This document shows, one piece after another, positions 8,938 to 16,934 of a stretch of 37,719 nucleotides of DNA (position 1 is the stretch's first letter; each line of letters starts with the position of its first letter). The stretch comes from a virus, in IMG/VR virus record IMGVR_UViG_3300046170_000545, positions 1 to 37,719 of that record. One strand, 5' to 3'. Below the pieces are notes generated by a model, which had not been told where the DNA came from, did no database searches, and saw nothing but the letters and a program-made list of their open reading frames with translations. The translations under genes and the position numbers were made by a program.

Positions 8938-10251
8938 TTAAAGAGGAGTGAACACACCACCGGACGGTAATGTCATTTTTTGAGGTTGAGACTGATTAGG
9001 TTGTGGCTGAACGGGTGCTGGTTCAATTTCACCAAAGAAATCCTCAAGGTTACCGCTCATGTCATTTTGAAGCATGAAGTCTTCAACAGCTCCACGGATC
9101 TCAGTTGGCATCTTGCCTTGTTTTTCGAGATCACGAATTAATTTTAATTTTACTTTCTCACGCTCACCTACTGACTGAACAAATTGTATCATCGCACGGT
9201 TACCCTCTACGGATTGAGTTATTCCAGGTGAAAGAGATTGGAAAATATCCATCTCCTTTTCTGAAATTGAACCCTTGGTCTGCGAAATTGCTGAGAATAA
9301 AAACTCACCACTTGCAGCCATCAACGCTTGGGTGTTAGCCGTTTCGTTTTTAATAGCATCGGGCAGCTCAATCCCAATGGATTGAGCAAATGTTGAGAGG
9401 TTTGCTTTGAATTGATTAATTCCACCGGTCTGGACTCCTTTATCCAAAAGGTCGGAAACCCGCTTGGCAGCGGTCATGGATCTGGAACTAGCAAGAGCCT
9501 CGCTTTTAGTATTATCAATAAAGTCCAATGCACGCTTGTTCCGCTCCTTGTAAACATCAGCTCTTGCTTGGTCATCTGGAGTACCAAAGAAACTATTTGT
9601 TGGGGCTTTACCCATATCGATAACTTCTTCCCCACGCTTATTGTAACCGATCCGACGGGTCTCTCCGTCTTCACCTACAACGGTTGTGGTGCCAGAAATT
9701 TTACCCTCTTCATTTTTTGATTTCTGAAAAGCCTGAAGTAATGGAATAGCGGTTTCAGCATCGACCTTATTGTCTTTGAATAACTGAATAAATCCCTCAG
9801 CATCCTTGAAAAGTTTACCGGCTATCTCCGGTTCTAAAATTCCTTCGAGAGATTTCTCCTTTCTTTTCGCTTTCTTTAATTCACGCGCTCTTAACTTAGA
9901 TGCCTCCTCTTGTTGAGACATTACCAAAAACTGATTTACCAACTTGGGCATATCGGGATTCTTTTTGAATCCCTGGGCTACCGCTTCGATTTCCTCCTCT
10001 GAAGTAGCACCGAAAGCACCTTTAGCAATATCAGGATTTTGATCCAAGAAGGTTTTGGACATCTTGTAAATGTCCTCTTCGCGTTCTTTCTTCTCCTTAT
10101 TTGCTCTGAATTTCTCAATCGAATCAGCTGCTATCTTTCCAAGGTTATTGAAAGTCTGATTGTAAATTCTTCCAGGTTCTGTGGCTGCACGCATATCCAT
10201 CCTCGCAATCTGCGGTGCTGGTGTTCTTCCGTAAAATGGTGTTCTTGCCAT
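8938..10251 (-). CDS. Internal virion / ejection protein (437 aa)
   Basis: I do not recognise a named family. The protein is hydrophilic and mostly helical, with a Lys/Glu-rich probable coiled coil near residues 45-60 and 115-140, and a stretch around 290-370 (GGINQFKANLSTFAQ ... TKGSISEKEMDIF) of a kind often seen in phage structural proteins. The tail is Pro/Gln-rich. A good Shine-Dalgarno (AGGAGG) precedes the ATG. It sits between a Gly-tailed 293-residue protein and the 2136-residue ejection protein, which is the arrangement of the three T7-type internal core proteins. The ejection role is inferred from position. Confidence 0.6.
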   Translation of the reverse strand: MARTPFYGRTPAPQIARMDMRAATEPGRIYNQTFNNLGKIAADSIEKFRANKEKKEREEDIYKMSKTFLDQNPDIAKGAFGATSEEEIEAVAQGFKKNPDMPKLVNQFLVMSQQEEASKLRARELKKAKRKEKSLEGILEPEIAGKLFKDAEGFIQLFKDNKVDAETAIPLLQAFQKSKNEEGKISGTTTVVGEDGETRRIGYNKRGEEVIDMGKAPTNSFFGTPDDQARADVYKERNKRALDFIDNTKSEALASSRSMTAAKRVSDLLDKGVQTGGINQFKANLSTFAQSIGIELPDAIKNETANTQALMAASGEFLFSAISQTKGSISEKEMDIFQSLSPGITQSVEGNRAMIQFVQSVGEREKVKLKLIRDLEKQGKMPTEIRGAVEDFMLQNDMSGNLEDFFGEIEPAPVQPQPNQSQPQKMTLPSGGVFTPL

Positions 10252-10263
10252 ATCTATATCCTC

Positions 10264-11145
10264 CTAGGGTCTAAAGAAGCCTGTGCCTCCTGTTGCCATA
10301 CCACCAAGGACACTTCCCCCAAGTCCTAGTAGTCCACCGAATAGACCAGCTTTATTTGATGCACTTGCTGTTCGAGCATCTAATTGACCTTGGTAATTCT
10401 GAGTCGCTAATGCTCCAGCGTAAGCAGATTCAGGGTTAAAGATCGCTGGAGATGAATCTAAGCTAAACCCTGCTGTTCCAAACTGAGCAGATACATCGCC
10501 CGGTACGCGACTAGCACGACCAGTCAATGCAAGTAATGGGTCTTGCGCGCCTAAGCTATAGGCAGCAGATGCATTCTGAAACCCTTGACCCAAGTTCGCC
10601 AACCTTTGTTGGCGAACCTTTCTGTCACCACCAAGTTTCTCTTTCATTCGATCATAATCAGATGCATTTTGCCCGATCAGACCACGGCTCTGTGCCATTG
10701 CTAGAGATTGTTGGTCAACTTCCCTAGCCTCACGCTGGGTCATGCCATCACCTTGCTCGTATTCGCTTTGAAGGTCAGATAATACCTTACTGCTACCACT
10801 TAGTACTTGTTGCCTTAATTCCTCAGCTAATGGGTCAGCTTCTCTTTGAGCTTCAATCAGGTCTTTGCCCAAGGTCTTGAGAATATCAATATCACCTTCG
10901 ACTGACTTCTTCTTCTGTTCGTTCTGCGATGGTACGATGTAATCCTCAAATGCTTCGAGTAGCCCAATATCAGGATCGATACCAAGCTGTTCGAACATGA
11001 TGCTCTTCTCCAGGTCAGCATACTGAGGACGAAACTCGGCTTCGCTCTCATACAACTCAGGTGCTAAATCGACCTGTGCTTCTAGAGTGTCGCGAGTCTC
11101 GCGTCCGTAATCCCGTGGCGGTGGTGCTTCTACATTAGTTGACAT
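10264..11145 (-). CDS. Internal virion protein, small (gp14-like position)
   Basis: This is a 293-residue protein. The start at 11145 is chosen because a strong AAGGAGG lies eight bases upstream; an in-frame start ten codons earlier has no such site. The N-terminal two thirds are acidic and helical. The C-terminus is Ala-rich and then strongly Gly-rich and hydrophobic (GLFGGLLGLGGSVLGGMATGG), like a membrane-active tail. It is first in the run of three putative ejection proteins. A perfect 10-bp hairpin lies within the gene at 10594-10617. Confidence 0.6.
   Translation of the reverse strand: MSTNVEAPPPRDYGRETRDTLEAQVDLAPELYESEAEFRPQYADLEKSIMFEQLGIDPDIGLLEAFEDYIVPSQNEQKKKSVEGDIDILKTLGKDLIEAQREADPLAEELRQQVLSGSSKVLSDLQSEYEQGDGMTQREAREVDQQSLAMAQSRGLIGQNASDYDRMKEKLGGDRKVRQQRLANLGQGFQNASAAYSLGAQDPLLALTGRASRVPGDVSAQFGTAGFSLDSSPAIFNPESAYAGALATQNYQGQLDARTASASNKAGLFGGLLGLGGSVLGGMATGGTGFFRP
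10594..10617. repeat. Perfect 10-bp hairpin inside a CDS
   Basis: GTTCGCCAAC, loop CTTT, GTTGGCGAAC. There is no T-run. It is internal to the small internal virion gene and is one of several such elements in the window. Confidence 0.85.
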
Positions 11146-11147
11146 AA

Positions 11148-11516
11148 TTAAATCCTCCTTGTGATTTTCTCCCAATCATAAATCTTGAATGCCGAAAACT
11201 CTCCGTTCTTATATCGGCTGAATATTACTTTGCTTAGTGGTTGAACTAGGTTCTTGAAGTACTTCATAGCCCCACGACCTGACGCTAGTTTTACAAACCA
11301 TGCATCGGGATTCTCCGCATACCATTGCCCCCTCGGATCGACTTTCGAATCAACAGGTTTCCCCATGATGAAGAACTTGGGGGTCGAGATGATTACTCCT
11401 GCACGGATGTAACTCTCCAAGTCCTTAATGAAATCGAGCTTGTTGTCGTAGTGAGACATCACTTCGGTGATCGGGGGGTGACCACTCTTCACCAAATCTG
11501 CGGAGATGTTGGTCAT
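11148..11516 (-). CDS. Hypothetical virion-module protein (122 aa)
   Basis: A soluble protein of mixed alpha/beta composition, without signal peptide or membrane segment. I do not recognise its family. Distinct patches are WYAENPDAWFVKLASGRGA and KVIFSRYKNGEFSAFKIYDW. It starts the block of ejection genes after a ~300-bp gap and is followed within two bases by the next gene's Shine-Dalgarno region, so it is probably co-transcribed and structural or morphogenetic. The function is unknown. Confidence 0.6.
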   Translation of the reverse strand: MTNISADLVKSGHPPITEVMSHYDNKLDFIKDLESYIRAGVIISTPKFFIMGKPVDSKVDPRGQWYAENPDAWFVKLASGRGAMKYFKNLVQPLSKVIFSRYKNGEFSAFKIYDWEKITRRI

Positions 11517-11821
11517 CAGAAATACTATAACCGCGTTATCGTATTGACCCGAATATAGGCAACCTCAACTTTATCTGAAAACTGTGAATCGCGAGTCTCC
11601 CTGATATAATATCAATAACCTGCTATGTTATTGACTAGTGTTAATCCTTGACTAAGTATTGACCCAGATTATGTTATCCCCTTGAAGTAGCTTGAGTTGA
11701 GTGGTAGCTTCATAAGCCGTGTACATTAAATTACTATGGATCTGTCTATGTATCCAAAACCCGAATCCCCATAACAACATTATGACTACATCTCGATCTT
11801 GACAGATTTCCAATGTTAGTA
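11517..11821. other. 305-bp gap between fibre gene and ejection genes
   Basis: No convincing gene lies here. An open minus frame (11652-11906) overlaps the end of the fibre gene and could be its frameshifted tail. The gap holds a perfect dyad at 11612-11634 (TCAATAAC, 7-nt spacer, GTTATTGA) and TTGAC repeated three times at 11631-11672 on the + strand. The dyad is a candidate operator or transcript-end hairpin lying 96 bp before the next minus-strand gene. Confidence 0.5.
11612..11634. promoter_or_regulatory. Dyad-symmetric candidate operator
   Basis: TCAATAAC-N7-GTTATTGA is a perfect 8-bp inverted repeat with a one-helical-turn-sized spacer in an AT-rich intergenic stretch. The symmetry is visible. 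The protein that would bind it is not known. Confidence 0.35.
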
Positions 11822-12445
11822 CTATGGCGTATGTAATAGGAGCGTATCCGCTTGATCCGTATGAAAACGCCCTCTGCACCAGTTTCTCCTCCGGTTTGTC
11901 ATCCACTCACCGGGCATCCAATGACTATGAGAATCGTTCCATATCAATGCGTCACCATCTGATGGTGCATGATTCACCCCTCCGCTTGTCCCTGCGGTTT
12001 GGACATCTCCAATATCATCAATGCTTGCAATCGCTCCGGTCGCGAGCATCTCGGATGTTACTGATCCTGCTCCTAATGAAATTGCATCGCTTGCAAGTTT
12101 ACTAGCGGTGACCGCACCATCCAAAATCTTCTCTTCCGTGACTGAATCTGTTGCGAGTTTAGTGTCGGTGACTGCCCCTGTTGCGAGCATATTTTCGGTC
12201 ACGCTTCCTGCTCCCAATGAAACTCCTTCTTGTGTAGGAGTAACCTCTAAGCCTCCTGCCGTTGTGCCGTCATGAAGTCGTAGCTTTTTGTTCGTGGAGT
12301 CGTAAGTCAACTGACCGGGATTACCTGTGAATCCATCGTTGTTTGCCTCGGTGTCTGTTTGAATGATTTTAGTCGAGTTGAGTTTAGCACTAGTGACTAG
12401 CTCTCCCGAAACGAATGTGTGATTGTTGTTTTGTGATAATGCCAT
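11822..12445 (-). CDS. Tail fibre / appendage repeat protein (207 aa)
   Basis: The central part consists of short imperfect repeats of the type SVTxxKLATxAVT (GSVTENMLATGAV, DSVTEEKILDGAV, ASKLASDAISLGAG, GSVTSEMLATGAI), typical of trimeric phage fibre shafts. Next comes a region with DGDALIWNDSHSHWMPGEW. The last ~25 residues (NRRRNWCRGRF...) look out of frame. Deleting one A of an AAA run near 11899-11902 would instead continue as MTTGGETGAEG, a more fibre-like sequence, so the true C-terminus is uncertain. It is likely part of the host-recognition apparatus. Confidence 0.7.
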   Translation of the reverse strand: MALSQNNNHTFVSGELVTSAKLNSTKIIQTDTEANNDGFTGNPGQLTYDSTNKKLRLHDGTTAGGLEVTPTQEGVSLGAGSVTENMLATGAVTDTKLATDSVTEEKILDGAVTASKLASDAISLGAGSVTSEMLATGAIASIDDIGDVQTAGTSGGVNHAPSDGDALIWNDSHSHWMPGEWMTNRRRNWCRGRFHTDQADTLLLHTP

Positions 12446-12447
12446 GA

Positions 12448-13761
12448 TTATTCGTGGGTTGAGATTGTATTGTTGGATGACTCAATAAATTCAGCACGTA
12501 GGTGCTTGATTGCATTTCGTCCTGTTCCTGAAAATTTGTACTTTAGCGAGTTTCCTCGCTTACCGATTGTGAACCTTTCAATGAATCCTTCATTGTCTGG
12601 TCGAGCTAGAGGGATGCTTGTGACTCCATCAGGGTCAGTTACTTCGACATCTAAGGTTGTTGTGCCAGTCGAGTCTAATGACTCGACTTTAACATATCCC
12701 CGACGGAAGTTTTTAACTTCGAGGTTTTGGTTATCGTAGGCTCTACTATTTAATGCCCATTCTATTGGTTCACCGCTGTCATCTACTCCATCATCCATGC
12801 GGAAAAGCTTTCCGGCTATGGTTGCAATGTAGAGTTTTTCCTGTGAATCAGTTTTGGTCTTAGCCCGAATAAAGTCAGTAATTGGAAAGCTGTATTCATC
12901 TCGGCTTTCCCAAGCTCCCATCAGGGTGTTGAAAATGTAAACTCTTGATGACACTTCATCGCTGAAAGCTAGATAGTATCGGTTGTTAAAGAAGATTGAT
13001 CTGCAATTTGCCTCAGCCAATGTGAAATCCTCTGCCAGGATCTGATCGTTGATTGGCTTGGATAGAGGCTGATCTTTTAGATCAAAGCGTGTGAGTGTGC
13101 CTCTAGCATTGGAAGCATCAACACCCACATTGAGTGAATAAACGCCATTGTCGCCTAGAAAGAATACGGCACTTCCCACATTTTGAATTGAATGCCTTGA
13201 GACGCATCCTGTTTGGCGACTCACCTGAGCTACATATGGGAAAGAGTCAGGTATAGCCATTGCGGTGAGTTGGCTGATTGCGAATATTGATCTTCTCTTG
13301 AATACCAAAGCTGAATCGTCAGGTATTGGTGCAATGCCTACTAATTGGTCTCCATCTCCAGCTCCAAATGTGAATTTATTAAGGACATCAAAGTTGGTTT
13401 CATCGGCAATGTCGGAAAAGCTGATTGAATCGTTATCAGTTTGAATGGCTAAACGATTGCCAACTACCACTCCGTAGTCGCCATTTGGGATTCTCTCATC
13501 CACTACAAATTCGGTCAGCGGATCTCCATCCCACTTCTGCACGCCTTGATCGAGTAGAAAGTCTAGATTTACTGGAAGAGTTGGGCCTTTGCCTGTGAGA
13601 AGGATTAGTTTGTTATTAAACTGAACCGCTTCTATCCTAGATGCTAGAGTGAAAGGGAAATCTCCTTTTCCACCTGTGAGGAAAAACCTTAAATAAACAG
13701 GAAGAAATGGGTCTTGTCGGTAAATGGTTTCGAAACGCTTTTCAGTCGTTGCCAGTCCCAT
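12448..13761 (-). CDS. Large tail protein, C-terminal part (tubular/propeller type, split by frameshift)
   Basis: A beta-rich protein with repeated blades such as FNNKLILLTGKGPTLPVNLDF, IAPIPDDSALVFKRRSIF, IFFNNRYYLAFSD and YIFNTLMGAWESRDEY, resembling the propeller portion of short-tail nozzle or tail tubular proteins. Its ATG has no Shine-Dalgarno, and its first residues (MGLATTEKRFETIYRQDP) continue naturally from the upstream 129-residue frame after removal of one G at 13757-13759. The intact product would be about 560 residues. It lies between the holin-like gene and a fibre gene. A perfect 9-bp hairpin sits at 12667-12688. Confidence 0.7.
   Translation of the reverse strand: MGLATTEKRFETIYRQDPFLPVYLRFFLTGGKGDFPFTLASRIEAVQFNNKLILLTGKGPTLPVNLDFLLDQGVQKWDGDPLTEFVVDERIPNGDYGVVVGNRLAIQTDNDSISFSDIADETNFDVLNKFTFGAGDGDQLVGIAPIPDDSALVFKRRSIFAISQLTAMAIPDSFPYVAQVSRQTGCVSRHSIQNVGSAVFFLGDNGVYSLNVGVDASNARGTLTRFDLKDQPLSKPINDQILAEDFTLAEANCRSIFFNNRYYLAFSDEVSSRVYIFNTLMGAWESRDEYSFPITDFIRAKTKTDSQEKLYIATIAGKLFRMDDGVDDSGEPIEWALNSRAYDNQNLEVKNFRRGYVKVESLDSTGTTTLDVEVTDPDGVTSIPLARPDNEGFIERFTIGKRGNSLKYKFSGTGRNAIKHLRAEFIESSNNTISTHE
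12667..12688. repeat. Perfect 9-bp hairpin inside a CDS
   Basis: AGTCGAGTC, loop TAAT, GACTCGACT, inside the tail protein gene. Confidence 0.85.
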
Positions 13762-14131
13762 CCCAAAATAAAATCTTATCCTCCTGCACCATCAGGATTT
13801 GATTCCTGTCCACAATGCCTATTCCTGAAAAGTAATTAGCACTAAAGACCTCTGACAATTGAGCTGATTCGCTGTTGAATCTATCCCCATTTTCTGCGGT
13901 CAAGATGTTCTCGATCTCATCCAATAGATAACCTGTGGTTAGGTCTATCTGTGTGGTGTGACCTAGCCTGGTCTCAACCTTGCCATCATCCATTCGTACA
14001 TTCTTTGCCTCACTCACCACCCCAGCTTGTAGCTGGGTTGGTTCGTCTCTTGATGCCAAGGCACGAAAGCCTGTGTCTCCTACTTCTCGAAGCGGATCAT
14101 CAAGCTTTCCATATGTCCGGTAACGAGTCAT
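13742..14131 (-). CDS. Large tail protein, N-terminal part (split by frameshift)
   Basis: The N-terminal 129 residues contain QAGVVSEAKNVRMDDGKVETRLG, a segment characteristic of the start of long podoviral tail proteins. The frame ends abruptly in ILFWDGTGND, overlapping the next open frame by 20 bp. A one-base deletion in the GGG at 13757-13759 reads through as ILFWDGLATTEKRF. The start ATG overlaps the stop of the upstream holin-like gene (ATGA). This is best read as the 5' part of one gene covering 12448-14131. Confidence 0.7.
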   Translation of the reverse strand: MTRYRTYGKLDDPLREVGDTGFRALASRDEPTQLQAGVVSEAKNVRMDDGKVETRLGHTTQIDLTTGYLLDEIENILTAENGDRFNSESAQLSEVFSANYFSGIGIVDRNQILMVQEDKILFWDGTGND

Positions 14132-14271
14132 TTCTTAAGTAGTTCGAAAATCTTGATGCTCATGTAGACGATAGTCGCTAGACCAGCGATAATCCCGACT
14201 ATGGCATGAATTTGACCAAGTCCTATTGAGGCACAAGTGCCTGTGAATCCTGCTAGAAATGTTCTATCCAT
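14128..14271 (-). CDS. Small holin-like membrane protein (47 aa)
   Basis: The short product begins MDRTFLAGFTGTCASIG, continues with a strongly hydrophobic stretch at 22-40 (HAIVGIIAGLATIVYMSIK) and ends with the basic FELLKK. Size, single membrane segment and charged C-terminus fit small phage holins. The start ATG overlaps the preceding stop (TAATG) and its own stop overlaps the next start (ATGA), so it is embedded in a coupled run. The lysis role is inferred. A structural membrane protein is possible. Confidence 0.6.
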   Translation of the reverse strand: MDRTFLAGFTGTCASIGLGQIHAIVGIIAGLATIVYMSIKIFELLKK

Positions 14272-14387
14272 TACCAGCAACAATCCACGATGAAGATTAA
14301 AAGTAATAGAATCACTAAACAGGTAATCACTTTTCCTTGTTTAGTTAGGGTCTTATATTTGTCGGTAAGTAGTTTCAGATTTTTCAT
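14271..14387 (-). CDS. Small membrane protein (38 aa)
   Basis: MKNLKLLTDKYKTLTKQGK is followed by a membrane segment (VITCLVILLLLIFIV) and a DCCW end. The start overlaps the stop of the open frame before it (ATGA), and its TAA overlaps the holin-like start. It is a likely companion in lysis (second holin, antiholin or spanin-like piece). No family is recognised. Confidence 0.55.
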   Translation of the reverse strand: MKNLKLLTDKYKTLTKQGKVITCLVILLLLIFIVDCCW

Positions 14388-14527
14388 GGCTTCGAGCTTG
14401 GTCTAGGGAACGGAGGGCGTGTGAGATGTTTAACTGCTTCTGACTTTGAACATCTCCGGGCGACAAAGATTGGAATCGCGAGATAGCAAAGCAGTCCTAC
14501 AAAAGCAAAAATTAGGATTCGTTTGAT
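14384..14527 (-). other. Open frame without a canonical start (membrane plus Pro-rich tail)
   Basis: About 47 codons read RILIFAFVGLLCYLAIPIF, then a basic and Pro-rich tail ending PRPSSKP. The stop overlaps the next gene's ATG as ATGA, the junction style of true genes here, and no other gene occupies 14388-14511. No in-frame ATG, GTG or TTG exists. Translation would need an ATC/ATT/CTG start or a frameshift from the lipoprotein gene. A membrane segment plus Pro-rich tail recalls spanin parts, but this is speculative. Confidence 0.35.
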
Positions 14528-14817
14528 TGTAGTGGTGAAGATTCGAATCCACTAGCGTGTTGTTCCATGCCTTTCTCGATGAGAGTTTCGACATCTCCAT
14601 GAGTAAGTGCAGAGATGGTTTCTCTTGCCTCTTTGATTTCTTTGTTACCCTTGGCAACCTCTCCAATTAAAGCACCTCCTCCAGCTCCAAGAGCTGATCC
14701 TGTTGGGCCACCTAGTGAACCAACTCCCCCTCCTACTACAGCTCCCATTGTGGGATACCATTGCTTGAGCGAGCAACTAGTGAGGGACACTAATAATAAT
14801 GATATGACGATTTTCAT
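14512..14817 (-). CDS. Glycine-zipper lipoprotein (101 aa)
   Basis: It has a lipoprotein signal MKIVISLLLVSLTSC with Cys15 as the expected lipidation site. A Gly-zipper stretch follows (about 24-54, GAVVGGGVGSLGGPTGS then ALGAGGGALIG), and then a charged helix. Gly-zipper lipoproteins sit in membranes and can perturb them. Placed beside the small membrane proteins, a lysis (outer-membrane) or virion-ejection role is plausible. It starts with an ATGA overlap on the fibre gene upstream. Confidence 0.65.
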   Translation of the reverse strand: MKIVISLLLVSLTSCSLKQWYPTMGAVVGGGVGSLGGPTGSALGAGGGALIGEVAKGNKEIKEARETISALTHGDVETLIEKGMEQHASGFESSPLQSNES

Positions 14818-15557
14818 GAGGCTAAAATTAGTGGTCTTGCGTCTGTAAGTCTGGAGTCATCTCCCTTCACGACTTGGCTTGCGGATGCATCTCCTGCTGT
14901 TGCGACATCAAGCGATGCTGAAGTTCCTGCATCTGAAATAGTTGAAAGTGTCTGTGTACCTGTGTGGTTCGCTCTGTTTTTTAGGTCAGCATCAGATGCG
15001 TTTGCAGTTGCTCCGCTGGCTATGCCAGCGAGCTTGTTTCTCTCTGTGGTCGTGATGATTGATCCGCTTCCGGCATTTGTTACATCATTATGCTGTGTTA
15101 CTGATCCTGAACCATGACCAGCATCAGAGCTTCCTGTGATCCGAGAATCTACACTACTATTGAAATCTGTGATTTCAGATGCGGTGTGATTGTGTGCGGT
15201 TGGTGTACGAGCGTTTGTGAGCCTTGAATCATTGCCGAGAACAACCATGCTATCGTTGGCGTCTCCGAATAAAGGGACATCTCTTATAGCACTTGAACCA
15301 ACATCAGAAAGTGTAGAAAGACTTTGCGTCCCTGTGTGATTTGCACGATTCAATAAATGTGCATCTGTTTGGTTCGCGGTTGCTCCCTCTGTGATACCTT
15401 CAAGTTTTGTCCTTTCAGCCGAAGTGATTTGGTCAGCAAGTAAATTGCTGACTTTTACCTTCTTGGTTGTGGTTTCACTTGTATCGACAACAGGAATGAT
15501 GTCATCTCCAGCTAAATTCGTTGTTTCAGGTAATTGTGATAATTTGCGATCAGCCAT
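14814..15557 (-). CDS. Tail fibre shaft protein with tandem repeats (247 aa)
   Basis: After an N-terminal ADRKLSQLPETT segment typical of fibre attachment domains, the chain consists of repeats. The unit NRANHTGTQSLSTLSDVG recurs as NRANHTGTQTLSTISDAG, and GNDSRLTNART as GDDSRLTDARP. Such repeats form trimeric beta-fibres and are common in phage fibres. The end (DARPLILAS) stops without an obvious receptor-binding or peptidase domain, so this may be a shaft or an adaptor. It immediately follows the glycan-modification cassette. Confidence 0.75.
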   Translation of the reverse strand: MADRKLSQLPETTNLAGDDIIPVVDTSETTTKKVKVSNLLADQITSAERTKLEGITEGATANQTDAHLLNRANHTGTQSLSTLSDVGSSAIRDVPLFGDANDSMVVLGNDSRLTNARTPTAHNHTASEITDFNSSVDSRITGSSDAGHGSGSVTQHNDVTNAGSGSIITTTERNKLAGIASGATANASDADLKNRANHTGTQTLSTISDAGTSASLDVATAGDASASQVVKGDDSRLTDARPLILAS

Positions 15558-15563
15558 GATAAA

Positions 15564-16934
15564 TTAAGTTTTTAGTTTCGCCTCCAATTCCTTTATTCGT
15601 GCTGGAGATAGTGGTGCTTCCTTGTTGCATTCAGGAAAGTAGAAGTGAAGTTTTCCAATCTTCGCGCAGTAATGGATAAAATCTGCATTTGAAGCCCCTC
15701 TGATTCCATCTATTAACCCATTCCAATTCCAAGATAATGGATGAAACTCTAAATCAGATGTATGCACTATTGCATTTAGGATGTCTTGGTCTCCGTTAAA
15801 AGGGTTGGTTATTTTGAACGGAAACTTTTCAGGTGTGTGTTGTTTCCATTTCTTGAAAGCCAAAGCCCTCCACTTTTCTCTTATCAATTTTCGGGCTTTT
15901 GGTGAGCTTGCCCAAACTCCTGAATTAAAATACTGGAAATCGTCGTAACCATAATGACGAGCAGTTCCATGATATGCCCATGCCCTTCGCAATGGATTCA
16001 TATCGTTATACCAACGCCCTAGATAATCAATTAACTCACGGACTGCACAAAAGTCTCCTTTGAGCTTAGGTCTGATATCTTTTGCTTTTTCCTGTGCAAT
16101 TATGTCGGTATCGACATGGATTACATAATCATATTTCAGGAAATCATCTCTGCATAAAGCCATAGACCAATAAAACTTCATGCGACCATCGCGATCTTTT
16201 GGTAGTTCGTCTTGATCAAAGGTTGGCTTATTTTCAAAGACATAGTCCATGCCGAATTTTTCAGCGTACCTACGAAAGGATGCCACAGATGCCTCCACAA
16301 TCTCAGGATTAGGTTTATCAACCGCATTTCCCTCATGGTTTGTGGGAACATAAACTTGATAAATCAGCACTTTCATAAGGTAAAAAGTGACATTCCCTCT
16401 CCACATTGGAGGTTCTTGTTCGTGGTGGTATTTTAAATCAAAAGGGGCTTCGTTTAGGTTTACTCCGTAGCCATGTTTGTTGAAGGTAGCCTCACCGCGT
16501 TCTTCCCTGTTCGAATCAGCATTCGGGTCATGAGATGCAAATAACCAAGTTCCTTTTGTCCTTAGATTTTCAAGTACCTGGAGAATGTATTCATTGCTTA
16601 AATGAATGAAAACATCGCGAGCCACTACTAAATCTGCCTTTGGCAGATTTGGTGAATTAGCCTCCATGACATCAAGTTTAGCACCTTCTTCACGCCTTGC
16701 TTTCCAAGTATCGCGTTCATGCACATCAATTCCGTGGTAATCAATATCGGGCAATGTCTCTCCATGCCAAACTAAGTCTCCACATCCTATCTCTAGGATA
16801 GACTTTGCACCTGTCACAGAAATCCAATGCCTGAGCTTTTCCCTAGAAGGCTTTGCAAACTTCTCAAGTGAACCGGGGCCACATAATAGGTCACCTTTTC
16901 CCCATCCTGTTAAAAACTCTCCTGAATATTTCAT
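15564..16934 (-). CDS. Methyltransferase-glycosyltransferase fusion (456 aa)
   Basis: There are two enzymes in one chain. Residues ~1-185 are a class I SAM-dependent methyltransferase: motif I SILEIGCGD (45-53), an acidic ligand near D70 (YHGIDVHE) and the segment DLVVARDVFIHL. Residues ~188-456 are a GT-A-fold glycosyltransferase with VIHVDTDIIA (DxD at 275-277) and a downstream FNSGVW. The junction reads FYL-MKVLIYQVYVP, so Met188 looks like the former start of a free-standing glycosyltransferase. It starts with ATGA overlap on the sulfotransferase gene. It probably acts with the neighbouring glycosyltransferase and sulfotransferase on a virion or host glycan (inference). A perfect 9-bp hairpin lies at 16630-16650. 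Confidence 0.75.
   Translation of the reverse strand: MKYSGEFLTGWGKGDLLCGPGSLEKFAKPSREKLRHWISVTGAKSILEIGCGDLVWHGETLPDIDYHGIDVHERDTWKARREEGAKLDVMEANSPNLPKADLVVARDVFIHLSNEYILQVLENLRTKGTWLFASHDPNADSNREERGEATFNKHGYGVNLNEAPFDLKYHHEQEPPMWRGNVTFYLMKVLIYQVYVPTNHEGNAVDKPNPEIVEASVASFRRYAEKFGMDYVFENKPTFDQDELPKDRDGRMKFYWSMALCRDDFLKYDYVIHVDTDIIAQEKAKDIRPKLKGDFCAVRELIDYLGRWYNDMNPLRRAWAYHGTARHYGYDDFQYFNSGVWASSPKARKLIREKWRALAFKKWKQHTPEKFPFKITNPFNGDQDILNAIVHTSDLEFHPLSWNWNGLIDGIRGASNADFIHYCAKIGKLHFYFPECNKEAPLSPARIKELEAKLKT
16630..16650. repeat. Perfect 9-bp hairpin inside a CDS
   Basis: AAATCTGCC, loop TTT, GGCAGATTT, inside the methyltransferase domain coding region. Confidence 0.85.

Noticed and set aside
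14430-14666. 78-residue minus-strand gene in the lysis area
   Set aside because: It is out of frame over the Gly-zipper lipoprotein, without signal or coupling.
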